Source: Amphimedon queenslandica
Taxonomy: Eukaryota; Porifera; Demospongiae; Haplosclerida; Niphatidae
NCBI RefSeq assembly: GCF_000090795.2
Contig: NW_003546624.1
Location: 3,405-23,838, forward strand
Direction of reading: 5' to 3'
Length of the DNA: 20,434 bases
Shown here: positions 7,914 through 17,323 of the stretch, piece after piece
Layout: the number at the start of each line of letters is the position of its first letter
How positions within the stretch are numbered: the stretch's first letter is position 1
Position numbers and translations under genes: made by a program
Notes under the pieces: model-generated
Database searches by the model: none
What the model saw: only the letters and a program-made list of their open reading frames with translations
What the model was told of the DNA's origin: nothing

Positions 7914-10900
7914 CTTCCTTTTATGTTCTAACTTGCTCTCTCTTTCTCTCTCTCTCTCTTTTTCAAGACTTAACTTCTCCTACAACTAAGAAGTCAAGTC
8001 ACGTTCCAGAAAATGCAATACCATACATAGTAAGTTACAATTGCTAATTTTATTATTATTATGTTGTTGTTGTTGTTTTTTGTTAAAATACATATAATGG
8101 ACATGCATATACAAATGCCTACATGCAGCACACCCACTTAACACTTACTTCATACTTCATTATTCATTGCTTACTTGGCCCAGGTAGCAGGTTATGTATT
8201 AATGTTATTTTTACTGGAATTGGCTCCAGGGAAGTTTTTATGCACATTTTAGGCTTCCTAATTGATTATTATTAATGTACAATGAAATGTATATAAGTGT
8301 TTAATACAGTACTGTCTGCATATTAATTGTTAGGGTATTATTATTATGGTTTTAGGTGGGCCTCCAAGTTAATATACATGTACTTTGATGTGTGTACATG
8401 TACATGTACATGTATGTGTGCACTGAAATACATGTACATGTATATGTCTATATGTGTGATTGTGCATGTAGAAAAACAATTAATAGCACCTCTTTAATAC
8501 TCTTTCTCTCCCTCCCTCCCCCTCTCCCTCCCCCCCCTCTCTCTCTCTCTCTTTCTCTCCCCCTCTTTCTCTCTCCCTTCCTCCCCCTCTCTCCCTCCTC
8601 CTCCCCCCCTCTCTCTCTCTTTTAGGTAATGGAGTGTGACACTTTAGCTAGCATTGCCTTAAAATTTGATACCACACCAAGTGATATTGCCAGAGCCAAC
8701 AACAAGCTACTTGGTAACTCCTGTCCCATATGCCCTGGAGAAGTTAGTGCAGTGCACACACATACATACATGTACGTGTACATGTACATGTATACCCTTT
8801 CACATTGAAATAGATAAAAATGATAAAGTAATTATTATTAATGATGATATGAGATAAGGAATATGATAACAATTGTAATTCCTGATAAAATAATTTGGCA
8901 AAGGAAATTAGCATTAGTTATAATAAACTTAGCATATTTATTATTAACAGTGTTATGATCGTAACATTAATTTTATTTATGTATTTATTTATTATTTGTC
9001 TAGCTACTGTATATTCCCGATAGCAGTTTGAGAAGTGAAACTAGAAGTAAAAACTCCTCACCCGGGGATAATATCAAAAACAATAGAGAAGGAGAGAATG
9101 ACAGTCAATGTAAGGAAGATAAAAAGGAAGAGATGATAGATAAACAGGATAAGATTGAATTCAAACCAGATGAAAACAAAACCAGCAACATAGTACAAGA
9201 GAGAGAAGATAAAGGGAATGAGAATGGAAGAGGAGAGGGAGAGGAGGAGGAGGAAGAAGAAGAAGGGTTCATTGAACAGGACATTGTGGATGAAATGTTT
9301 ATATGTGTATCATCAAAATTCATGTCAGAACAGGTATGGCAATATCCACAAAAATGTTGGTGTTGTTATTATTATTATTATTATTATTATTTCTTTTTCC
9401 CTTCAGTTATGCGTTCACGGTAGTTTATTCTTAAAAACGGATCTAATAATGTTCAGACCGAATCCCAACGACCCACTGGTAGAGGACAATGGCCTAGGCC
9501 CCTATGAAGTGATGGTACCAATGAATGAGGTGGTTCATGCTTACCTGATGACATCCTACACCACACCATCAAGGTATAGTCCTCATTGTAATAAATTAAT
9601 GATGATATATGTTTATTGCTATTTTAATTGGAAACAGTAATCCACATTTTCTACATTCACTCAACATAAGAGCATGTTCTATACATGTACTTTTATTTGT
9701 ATCAGAAACAACAACAACAATAATAATAATCTCTCATAGCCATATTTTTTGATGGATTGCATCTAATTTCATGTACATGTTATAATAGTTTTATATTTTG
9801 ATGAGAGCTAGACTGTGATGAGCTTATGAAAGCCTCTTTGTTGGTTTGTTCCTTTGATTGTGTTACTAGTGAAGGTGTTGATTAGATTAGCCAGATGGGG
9901 CCTCATGTTATTAACAAGAATACAACATACATGTAGAGAAGGGAAATGCTATTTCTACCTTATTCATGTACATGTATAGTATACTTTTATGCATACTTAA
10001 TTGCATGTACATGTATATGAATTTAATATTATAGCAATTAACTGCAGTCAAATCTGTCTATTCCTTTGGACCCAATAATACTGTCCTGATGATGGAAGTG
10101 TCCTTATTTCAGAGGCTCATTAATACACATTTATATTGTATTGGGACTGATACTACCTGCCCTGAATCCTGATTATAGAAGTTATTTTAGAGTGTCCACC
10201 AATATGTATAGCAGGCTATACTCATAGGCGGCTGCAGGATTTGACTACTAGTCGGGCATGGGTGTGGCACAGGAAATGGGTTGGGCGCGCGAAGCGCGCC
10301 GCGATTTTGGCCACACCCTCTTTTGCGCACCCTTTTTAGCGCAATTTTTTGGTAGCGAAGGTTATTGTAATAAAGTAGTGGGTGGTGTAGCTCCAACACT
10401 GACTTCTGTAGTGGTAATACTACTAGTAGTAGTATTAGTAGAGGAAGTAGAAGAATAGGGTGATGGAGAATGAGCAACAATTGACTGTACATCAACTGTA
10501 GCTGTAAAAACTGTAGCTGTATCAACCACAAGACTGAGTAGACTGAGACTCATGATCATCAACTGATTCAGCAAGAGACTGACCTAAAGTAAGAATATGA
10601 GATAATCTGTATTATTGACTTCTATACTGTACTTACTAGGTTCACTTTGTAAACTTTTGTTCCTTTTTAGCAGGCTTGTTCACAAAGGACATAGTGAAGC
10701 TAGTCCAGGCTTTTAGACATTGCAACTGACAAGAAAAGAACACTAAAATAGCACTAAATAATGAAATGATTATGCTTTCTAGTGTTGCTGTGGTGGCCCA
10801 CTGTGATTGGCACCAAAGTCTTACCACCTCCTCCTTTATTTAGTCTCTCTTCATCACCTTGTTATCAGCCTGCCATTTATGCATTCATAATTATAAGATT

Positions 10901-13128
10901 TTCATAAAAAATTGAAATTATAATTGCAATAACTGTTATTAACTATTAATTAACCATAGAATAACTATTAATTATGGTGATGTCACACTTCCGGTCAGAA
11001 TTTTTGGTCGGGCATTGCCCCTAAATGCCCGACCCTGCAGCCGCCTATGGCTATACTGTACATGTACATGTACATGTACATGTATTAAGATTTTACATTT
11101 CTCTCTTTCTTCCCCCCTCTCTCTAGTACTGCCACAACTATCAGTCCTCCTTCTCAGTCTGTAGCCCCTCCCACCAGTACTGCCCCGCCCACTTTCTTCT
11201 CATCCGACAGTTCATCACACTTACCCTCTTCTCCGCCCACTCAAACTGATCAAGACCTCTTCGAAGGAAAAACTAACCCCCTACTAACCGACTCGGCACA
11301 ACATTCCGATGTGACCACACCCATCACCAAAGACGACGCCTTCCCAGACGAACCACAGCCACAACAACAAGAAGAGACTGGGACAGACAGTAGAGAAAGG
11401 CTGGATACTTTAAACAGTTTGTTTGAAGAAGAGGAAGTGGAGAAAAGAGAAGAAGGTTGTTATGGGGAAGATTTGGTCCCCTCCCCATGGTGTTTCATGT
11501 ATCTGAGAGTATCACAGAGTGCCCAACAGAGCCCGGCTAACCCGATCATTGGCATTGAGATACCAGTCCCTCGTAAGCAGAGGGCGTCCTCACCGAATAT
11601 ACAAGCAGTCAGGACCTGGTTCATATTTGCCATCCCTACACCTAGGTATGAGATGTACAGTATAAGTATGAGATGTATAGTATAGGTATGAGATGTACAG
11701 TATAGGTATGAGATGTACAGTATAGGTATGAGATGTACAGTATAAGTATGAGATGTACAGTATAGGTATGAGATGTACAGTATAAGTATGAGATGTACAG
11801 TATACATGTAGGTATGAGATGTACAGTATAGGTATGAGATGTACAGTATAGGTATGAGATGTACAGTATAAGTATGAGATGTACAGTATAGGTATGAGAT
11901 GTACAGTATAAGTATGAGATGTACAGTATACATGTAGGTATGAGATGTACAGTATAGGTATGAGATGTACAGTATAAGTATGAGATGTACAGTATAAGTA
12001 TGAGATGTACATGTACGTATACAGTAGGTATGAGATATACAGTATAGGTATGAGATGTACATGTACAGTAGTGATTAATAATGTTTTTGATATGTGAAAT
12101 ATGATTAATAATCCAATGTACATGTTCAAGTGTTAATTAAAATGCAGCAAATACTGTTTATGTAAGAGCGTAGTGACAACAGGATAGTAATAATAATATA
12201 GAAATAAATAAGATGAGTATGAATAGATGAAAAAATATATATATTAATTTATTTATTGAATGTTAATGTTCTCATGTACAATGTATATTCAGCTCTTACA
12301 CTAATGTTATTAATACAATGATGATTTTGATTTCTTTTAAAATTATATTTCTTGCTTTTATCTCTCTCTCTCCCTCTCTCTAGACTAAAGGATATTTTTA
12401 ATTTCGTATTCAAGCATCATCCTTCATCAAAAAGTGACACTAACATGGCTTCAATGTCATCAGTTGATGATGAATTGTCCGATGATAAGAGGCTTGAAAT
12501 AATTAATCTTAGGGGACAATATTCAGACGTAAGTAAACAAAGTCATTATTATTAATCTCTGATACATATGTGTTAGATACTCTCCCTAAATAATTACCCA
12601 CTCTTGATACCACCATACATGCTCTTATGTATCCATGTGCAGTGTACATATACATAATACATGTACATGTTTTTATGTTGTGCAGAATGTTTGAGCAGAT
12701 TTTGATCAAAATTGGATTTTTAAATGAATTTTAAAGTTGCTAGAAAAATCTTGCCAAAGACGGTCTTTGACCAAATTTTATCAAATATGGCTACGAAAGA
12801 ATTCATCATTTTTATTACATCGAATACATCCCCTGATTCATGATGTACATGTAATTATGGTAGTTAATTATAATTTTCTTTTGTAGGACTCACTTGTTTT
12901 GAGTGAAACTCATTTTGCCTCCTCGTGGGAAGTAAGTACAGTACACTAGCTCTCATGAGTAGTCACTTTATTGTTGTCATTATTTTAGATATTTTCTGTC
13001 AGAGATTTCCAGCCTCTTAAGTAAGCCATACAATCATGAAAATAATAAATAAATAAAAAAACAAACAAAATTATAGCAATACAGTGATGCAAACTGCTCG
13101 TTCAGAGTTGTACGTGTATCTATAAATC

Positions 13129-13159
<31 letters not shown>

Positions 13160-15138
13160 CTACTGCATGCATGCATGATGTACATGTATATCAGTATAAT
13201 GTACTATAAAAGTTTCTCAATAATTGGTCTTGAGGGGATTTTTATTAGTTAGGGGGAACAGGAAAGGTCAAGTGAGGTCAGATGATCTAGTGTCCGGTAT
13301 GTAAGGAGATCTACCACTGTTCTAGGCTACTGCTTCTTTTGGTATTATTTTTATGTCCTTAGCCATCATTATGCCATCATCATTCCTGTATGATATTTAT
13401 AGTAGTGGCATTACATTCTGTTAAAGTCATTCACAGATTGTTAGGAGCAGCACTTCAGTTCAGCCTTGTAGTCTCGTTCTAAATTCATTTACTTGCACTT
13501 CCTTTAAATGACATACTCTCATTACTCTATAGCATTCATAATTCAATTGTAATGTGTCCCATGTCTTGTATCTGTACAATGTGTTAGTGTAGTGTAGCCA
13601 TAAAGGGACTCTATAAAAGCTTGAGCTTTGTGGTAGCATAGTATCAGAGCTATAGCTGTGGTAGAGTAGCAGTCTATTGAGAGAGGAGCACTACTAGCCG
13701 TGATGGAGTTGTTACATATTCGTTGCTTTCTTCCTTGGTTCTTCAAGAGACCTAGAGCCATTTCAATTTTGTTGTCGTCGGACGATTATGACAATATTGT
13801 TAAGAATCGTAGGAGGTAAGACAAAACCTGCCTACACAGGAGGTGGCCCATTCTGGTGTTATGAATTATGGGACATTGTTCCCTGTAGCTAGTAACTTTA
13901 ATATTATTTAACTGTAGTCTATTCTACTCTTGGATGCATGGAGACTTGGAAAGGAGCAACGAGAGAATGAGAATAATAGCATTTCCTAATATTTAGAGTG
14001 ATTAAAATAACCCAAAGCAATTTTTAGTTACATTTATTTATGTTTCTTTTCCTTTTTTCCTACAGAATAGAATGCATGGAGGTAGAGAGTAATCTCCCAC
14101 TACCAAGACTAGCAGAAAGCTCGGATTACCTAACCAACAAGCACTTAAGAAAAGTACATAAGATAATGTTTATTTTTGTGTGATAATTATCCTCTCACTC
14201 TTTCTTTTAGTTGACACTCAATCTAGTCAGCTCTGCTGTGGGTCGTGATTGGAGCCTAGTATACAGCACAGCAAGGCATGGCATCAGCCTTCAGACTCTG
14301 TATAGGAATATGGCTAACTATGGAGACTCTCCTACAGTACTGCTAGTAAAGGATGAAACTGGAAAGGTATGTGAACTGGATACGACTGCCAGTCTGACTG
14401 GTTTTAAACCGGTTCTGCCTGTATGGATAGGATGCTATAATAGGAATTGAGATTTGTACTTGATCTACATGTAAAAGTACATGTATAATGCTTTGCTGCT
14501 TATAGGCTCATTCATATTATTATTATTTATTTTAATCTTTATATTAATGAGCAAATGGAAGAACAGCAGTAGCAGTCACAAAATAATTTATAATAAGTTA
14601 AAATTTAAATTTATATGAAATAAGTTAAAAATTAAGGATAGAAGGGTTAATAGGAGCATCATCTTCAATCAACATTGGTCTTAATCTTTATTATTATTAT
14701 TATTATTATCATTATTTTTTCTAGTTGTTTGGTGCGATGCTGTCCAGTCCCATAAGACGGAGTGATAGGTTTTACGGAACTGGAGAGTCTCTTTTATTCT
14801 CTTTTGACGAAGAGGGCGAGATTAAAGTCTACCCGTGGGCTGGAAATAACGACTACGTGATCAAAGGAAGTGGAGACAGCATAGCAATAGGAAGCGGAGA
14901 GTAAGTGGGCGTGGTTTTGATTTTAATTAAATTTTGATGACTTGACTGAAAATTTTATTTTTCTTGCTATTATTATTTTTATTTTTCTTCTAGTGGTCAT
15001 TTTGGCTTGTGGCTAGATGAAGGCTTTTACCACGGGAGCAGTTTCAAGTGTCGGACATTTAATAATGAGCCGCTTGCAAGTTCGGAAGACTTTATAATTT
15101 TTGGGGTAGAAGTATGGGGCTTTGAAGGTTTTGAATAA
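7289..15138 (+). CDS. OXR1/NCOA7-type protein: LysM, GRAM-like and TLDc domains (long isoform)
   Basis: Fourteen exons: 7289-7368, 7418-7632, 7968-8029, 8626-8742, 9004-9333, 9407-9573, 11127-11645, 12384-12528, 12887-12931, 12989-13020, 14066-14153, 14211-14366, 14725-14900, 14994-15138; all phases agree, 758 residues. Domains: a basic N-terminus; LysM at ~118-164 (CDTLASIALKFDTTPSDIA ... LLYIPD, split over exons 3-5); a charged linker with a run of Glu; a GRAM-like region at ~255-320 (GSLFLKTDLIMFRPNPNDPLV ... PMNEVV, as in OXR1/NCOA7); a Ser/Pro-rich linker; a conserved block before exon 8 (TWFIFAIPTPR); and TLDc from ~580 to the end (VGRDWSLVYST, LFGAMLSSPIR, YGTGESLLFSF, FGLWLDE, ending FIIFGVEVWGFEGFE). 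Family members protect against oxidative stress, and TLDc binds and regulates the V-ATPase. It is a single orthologue candidate for the vertebrate OXR1/NCOA7 pair. Least certain junction: intron 2, whose donor GTTAGC is non-consensus. Confidence 0.88.
7633..7967. repeat. (CT)n microsatellite filling intron 2 of the TLDc gene
   Basis: The 335-bp intron is almost all pyrimidine on the plus strand. It has long pure CT runs (about 7785-7852 and 7859-7909) separated by repeated TTGTTCTAACTT-type spacers. It doubles as an extreme polypyrimidine tract before the exon 3 acceptor at 7966-7967. Confidence 0.9.
8390..8445. repeat. ACATGT-type palindromic hexamer repeat
   Basis: Short runs of the self-complementary word TACATGTA/GTACATGTAC in intron 3 of the TLDc gene. 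Similar clusters occur at about 8765-8791, 9958-10018 and 11058-11083 in other introns. They look like a dispersed microsatellite family. Confidence 0.75.
8506..8623. repeat. Pyrimidine (CT/CCCT) tract before LysM exon
   Basis: A ~118-bp C/T-only tract immediately before the acceptor of exon 4 of the TLDc gene (AG at 8624-8625). The remainder of intron 3 (8030-8505) is AT-rich and shows no gene. Confidence 0.85.
10215..11057. mobile_element. Non-autonomous hAT-like element with 8-bp target-site duplication
   Basis: A 16-bp perfect terminal inverted repeat, CATAGGCGGCTGCAGG at 10223-10238 and its reverse complement at 11034-11049, is flanked by the 8-bp direct repeat GCTATACT (10215-10222 and 11050-11057). 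An 8-bp duplication with CA..TG ends is the hAT signature. The element is 827 bp and encodes no transposase that I can see. Near the left end is a hairpin GGCGCGC-GAA-GCGCGCC (10284-10300). Near the right end is a second hairpin (arms 11006-11016 and 11024-11034). It sits in intron 6 of the TLDc gene and presumably is spliced out. Confidence 0.82.
10362..10827 (-). pseudogene. Possible captured gene fragment inside the hAT-like element
   Basis: On the minus strand two short frames look more protein-like than their surroundings. 10827-10642 holds a hydrophobic helix-like stretch (ESIIISLFSAILVFFSCQLQ) followed by a basic end. 10574-10362 is Ser/Thr-rich (SSTSSTNTTTSSITTTEVS). Splice-like GTAAGT and TTTAG signals lie between them. 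Together they recall the membrane and stalk exons of a type I receptor, in an order that does not fit an intact gene. No start or family match can be given, and it may be chance. Confidence 0.25.
11646..12063. repeat. 20-bp minisatellite (~20 copies) beginning at the exon 7 donor of the TLDc gene
   Basis: Tandem units of GGTATGAGATGTACAGTATA and near-identical variants (AAGTATGAG in some; occasional CATGTA insertions near 11801-11812, 11928-11939 and 12008-12028). The first unit starts at the exon 7/intron 7 border, so each copy repeats a 5' splice-site-like AG-GTATGAG. Frames on either strand through it are low-complexity shadows. Confidence 0.9.
12064..12383. other. Rest of intron 7 of the TLDc gene
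   Basis: AT-rich, no coding sequence seen. It ends in a CT-rich tract (about 12360-12381) before the exon 8 acceptor. Confidence 0.5.
13131..13159. repeat. (TG)n microsatellite
   Basis: Uninterrupted TG dinucleotide run in the large intron between exon 10 of the TLDc gene and its alternative first exon. Confidence 0.9.
13612..13619 (+). promoter_or_regulatory. TATA box of the internal promoter of the TLDc gene
   Basis: TATAAAAG lies 91 bp before the ATG of the alternative first exon at 13703. An in-frame TAG at 13667-13669 precedes that ATG, so the exon cannot be a simple in-frame extension from far upstream. The position fits transcription starting near 13640-13650. No interferon-type response element is visible nearby. 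An ACTTCCTTT word (13495-13503) is ETS-like. Confidence 0.6.
13703..15138 (+). CDS. Short TLDc-only isoform from alternative first exon
   Basis: The ATG at 13703 opens 37 codons plus two bases (13703-13815) ending at a strong donor, AG|GTAAGAC. The phase equals that of exon 10, so it splices in frame to 14066-14153 and on through 14211-14366, 14725-14900 and 14994-15138. The product is 225 residues: a unique ~38-residue N-terminus (starts MELLHIRCFLPWFFKRPR, hydrophobic and basic, perhaps membrane-seeking) and the whole TLDc domain. Vertebrate OXR1-C and NCOA7-B have the same plan (short new N-terminus plus TLDc, about 215-220 aa) made from internal promoters; NCOA7-B is interferon-induced and antiviral at endosomes. 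Whether the sponge form is induced by anything cannot be read from the sequence. Confidence 0.7.
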
Positions 15139-15223
15139 CAAGTAGCCGTTTTAATTATATAATTTCCCTCCATCTCTTCTCTCTCTCTTTTTTGCTACTT
15201 CAATTGTAAATAACGATGATGAC

Positions 15224-15229
15224 ATTAAA
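15224..15229 (+). terminator. Poly(A) signal ATTAAA, TLDc gene
   Basis: Variant signal ATTAAA 86 bp after the stop codon at 15136-15138. The next gene converges from the right, ending at 15448, so the 3' ends are ~200 bp apart. Confidence 0.45.
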
Positions 15230-15304
15230 AATTAATTTTTAACCACTTCGATCCATCCCTCTCTCTTTCTCTCCATAGACATTAATTCTTATGGCCATGA
15301 AGGG

Positions 15305-15310
15305 TTTATT
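15305..15310 (-). terminator. Poly(A) signal AATAAA, SF3B6
   Basis: TTTATT on the plus strand, i.e. AATAAA on the minus strand, 138 bp past the SF3B6 stop codon. Confidence 0.4.
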
Positions 15311-15447
15311 AATTATTATTTTAATTATTATTAATAATTATTATGTACTACATGTATAATAATCACAGTGTAACATGTTATTGTTATTATTGTTGAATGT
15401 CAAAAATAATCGTTCTGTCTGTGTTGTTCTTTTAATTGTTGTTGTTA

Positions 15448-17103
15448 TTATTTGTCGGCTTCCAAGTCGATGCCATATTTGGTCTTGAGGAGTTCGATTT
15501 GATCTTGCTTTAGATCTTTGTTCATCTTCTTAAAGGCCTGAAAGAGAGAGACAGTGAGATTTCAAAAGACATTTCTAGGCCCAATTTTTATTACATTTTC
15601 TGATACATAATTATTGATAAACTTAGGTATGTGGTAATTTTGAGCTGATTCCAACTAAAAATTTGCATGTTATGGCCATTTTTAAGAAGTAGCAAATTTT
15701 CTTTAAAATCATGGACTATAGCCCATGGTTTTTTTCCAAAAAATGGCTTTGAAATCACCCCTATTTTTATTACATTTCCTAATACATATTGATGTCCTTA
15801 TGCTATGTAAAAAGTTTGAGCTAATTTTGAGCACAGATTCTAGAGTTATGAGTATTTTTTTTAAACTAGCAAATTTTGAAAAAATGCCCATGGTTTTTTC
15901 CAAAAAATGGCCCCGAAATGACCCCAAATTTTTATTACATTTTCTGATACATATTGATGTTCTTATGCTGTGTAGAAAGTTTGAGGTGATTTGGACTTTA
16001 ATTTTTCGAGTTACAGCCATTTTAAGAAAATGCCAAAATTATGAAAAATACCCAAGGCTATAGCCCATGGTTTTTACAAAAAATGGCCCCGAAATGACCC
16101 CAAATTTTTATTACATTTTCTGACACATATTGATGTTCTTATGCTGTGTAGAAATTTTGAGCTGATTCTGATTTCAATTTTTTGAGTTACAACCATTTTA
16201 AGAAAACGTCAAAAGTCTGAAAAATACCCAAGGCTATAGCCCATGGTTTCTCCAAAAAATGGCCCCGAAATGACCCCAAATTTTTATTATATTTTCTGAT
16301 ACATATTGATGTCCTTATGCTGTGTAGAAAGTTTGAGGTGATTTGAACTTTAATTTTTCAAGTTACAGCCATTTTAAGAAAATGCCAAAATTATGAAAAA
16401 TACCCAAGGCCCATGGTTTTTACAAAAAATGGCCCCAAAATGACCCCAAATTTTTATTACATTTTCTGATACATATTGATGTCCTAATGCTATGTAGAAA
16501 GTTTAAGCTGATTCCGATGACAAATTCTTAAGTTATGAGCATTTTTAGAAAAACATTGAAATGTCTCACCTTATGCGGTTGATAATAGAGTACCACCAGG
16601 TATCTGTTGCAAACGTTGAAACCTGACAAATGCTCACAGGCATTCTTAGCATCAAATATATCCTCGTACACAACAAACGCAGTTCCACGAGTATTTGGAG
16701 CAATACCTCTACATTTAAAAAAATCAAAATAATATTTAGTCATTTGAGTGTCACATTATACACACATGTATACTCACAATCTTATTTGTCTGATTGGTCC
16801 ATATTTTCCAAATATGTCATACATTTCCTCAGTCGATACTTCAAAGGGAAGGTTCCTCACGTATAGGATCCTGTTAACTTCAGGAGGCAGACGAACCTAC
16901 ATACAATCGGAGGAAAAAGACAAGAGATTATTGCCATTATTTATTTAGACCCATTTATCACTGTATTGAGACTCTATTGCTATACAATGATATAACTCAA
17001 ACTCTAAGGATCACATCCATGCATATATTAGTAACATACTTCACTCTCTTTGGACTAAAATGTAGAAACTTACGTTTGCTCTTCTTGCTGCCGCTAACGC
17101 CAT
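15448..17103 (-). CDS. SF3B6: Splicing factor 3B subunit 6 (p14, SF3B14)
   Basis: Four exons on the minus strand: 17103-17074, 16896-16778, 16708-16570, 15537-15448; 125 residues, the same length as the human protein. This is the branch-point-adjacent U2 snRNP subunit that binds SF3B1 and contacts the branch adenosine in the nucleus. The N-terminal peptide [19 protein letters not shown] includes RNP2 and the branch-contacting Tyr22. [17 protein letters not shown], then [20 protein letters not shown] (RNP1 region) and [16 protein letters not shown] complete a single RRM. The C-terminal helix runs [20 protein letters not shown] to the stop. Similarity to animal p14 is very high across the whole length. 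It is tail to tail with the TLDc gene and has a ~1-kb repeat-filled last intron. Confidence 0.97.
15575..16556. repeat. Satellite-like array of six ~165-180-bp tandem repeats in SF3B6 intron 3
   Basis: Copies align on the words TTTTTATTACATTTTCTGATAC, ACATATTGATGT, GTAGAAAGTTTGAG, GAGTTACAGCCATTTT and CCCATGGTTTTT (quoted as short separate words). TTTTTATTACAT-type words recur near 15584, 15760, 15929, 16106, 16281 and 16450. The first copy is the most diverged and the inner ones most alike. The array ends ~14 bp before exon 3 and nearly fills the 1,032-bp intron. Long open frames across it on both strands are by-products of the repeat. Confidence 0.88.
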
Positions 17104-17130
17104 CTTTCCGTACTGTTTTTTTTTCTACTA

Positions 17131-17151
17131 TGACGTCACATCATGACGTCA
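17131..17151. promoter_or_regulatory. Twin CRE palindromes (CREB/ATF sites) upstream of SF3B6
   Basis: Two perfect TGACGTCA palindromes at 17131-17138 and 17144-17151, 13 bp centre to centre, lie 28-48 bp before the SF3B6 start codon. An ETS-like ACCGGATGT follows at 17160-17168. This is a typical CREB/ATF-ETS core promoter of a housekeeping gene. The start site itself is not determined. Confidence 0.7.
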
Positions 17152-17323
17152 GGACAGAAACCGGATGTGTGAAGGTGAATTAATGAATAAGAATTTTAAG
17201 AATAATTTAGCTATAAGTTGGGAATAATAGGTAATTTTTTTGGAATAATGAACATTGTTGACAGAATAGAAATTGACAAAACAAAACATTATGCTTAAAG
17301 CAGTTAAGTTTTGAAAGTGATAT

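Noticed and set aside
7597-8047. Long Ser/Leu repeat frames
   Set aside because: Translation of the (CT)n intron; low complexity, not protein-like.
9028-9640. Overlapping Arg/Lys- and Glu-rich frames near exons 5-6 of the TLDc gene
   Set aside because: Only the frame joined by the 9333/9407 splice gives the LysM-GRAM-like order; the others are shadows.
10075-10175. Possible C/D-box snoRNA in intron 6 of the TLDc gene (TGATGAT near 10087, CTGA words near 10160)
   Set aside because: No terminal stem pairs the boxes and no clear D' or guide region; boxes this short occur by chance.
11460-12129. Long minus-strand frames of repeating HTYTVHLI-type peptide
   Set aside because: Translation of the 20-bp minisatellite. 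Period 20 keeps several frames open by chance, and there is no start context or domain.
15709-16063. Open frames on both strands in the SF3B6 intron
   Set aside because: They follow the ~170-bp tandem repeat and repeat their own peptide once per monomer. No known domain and no start signal.
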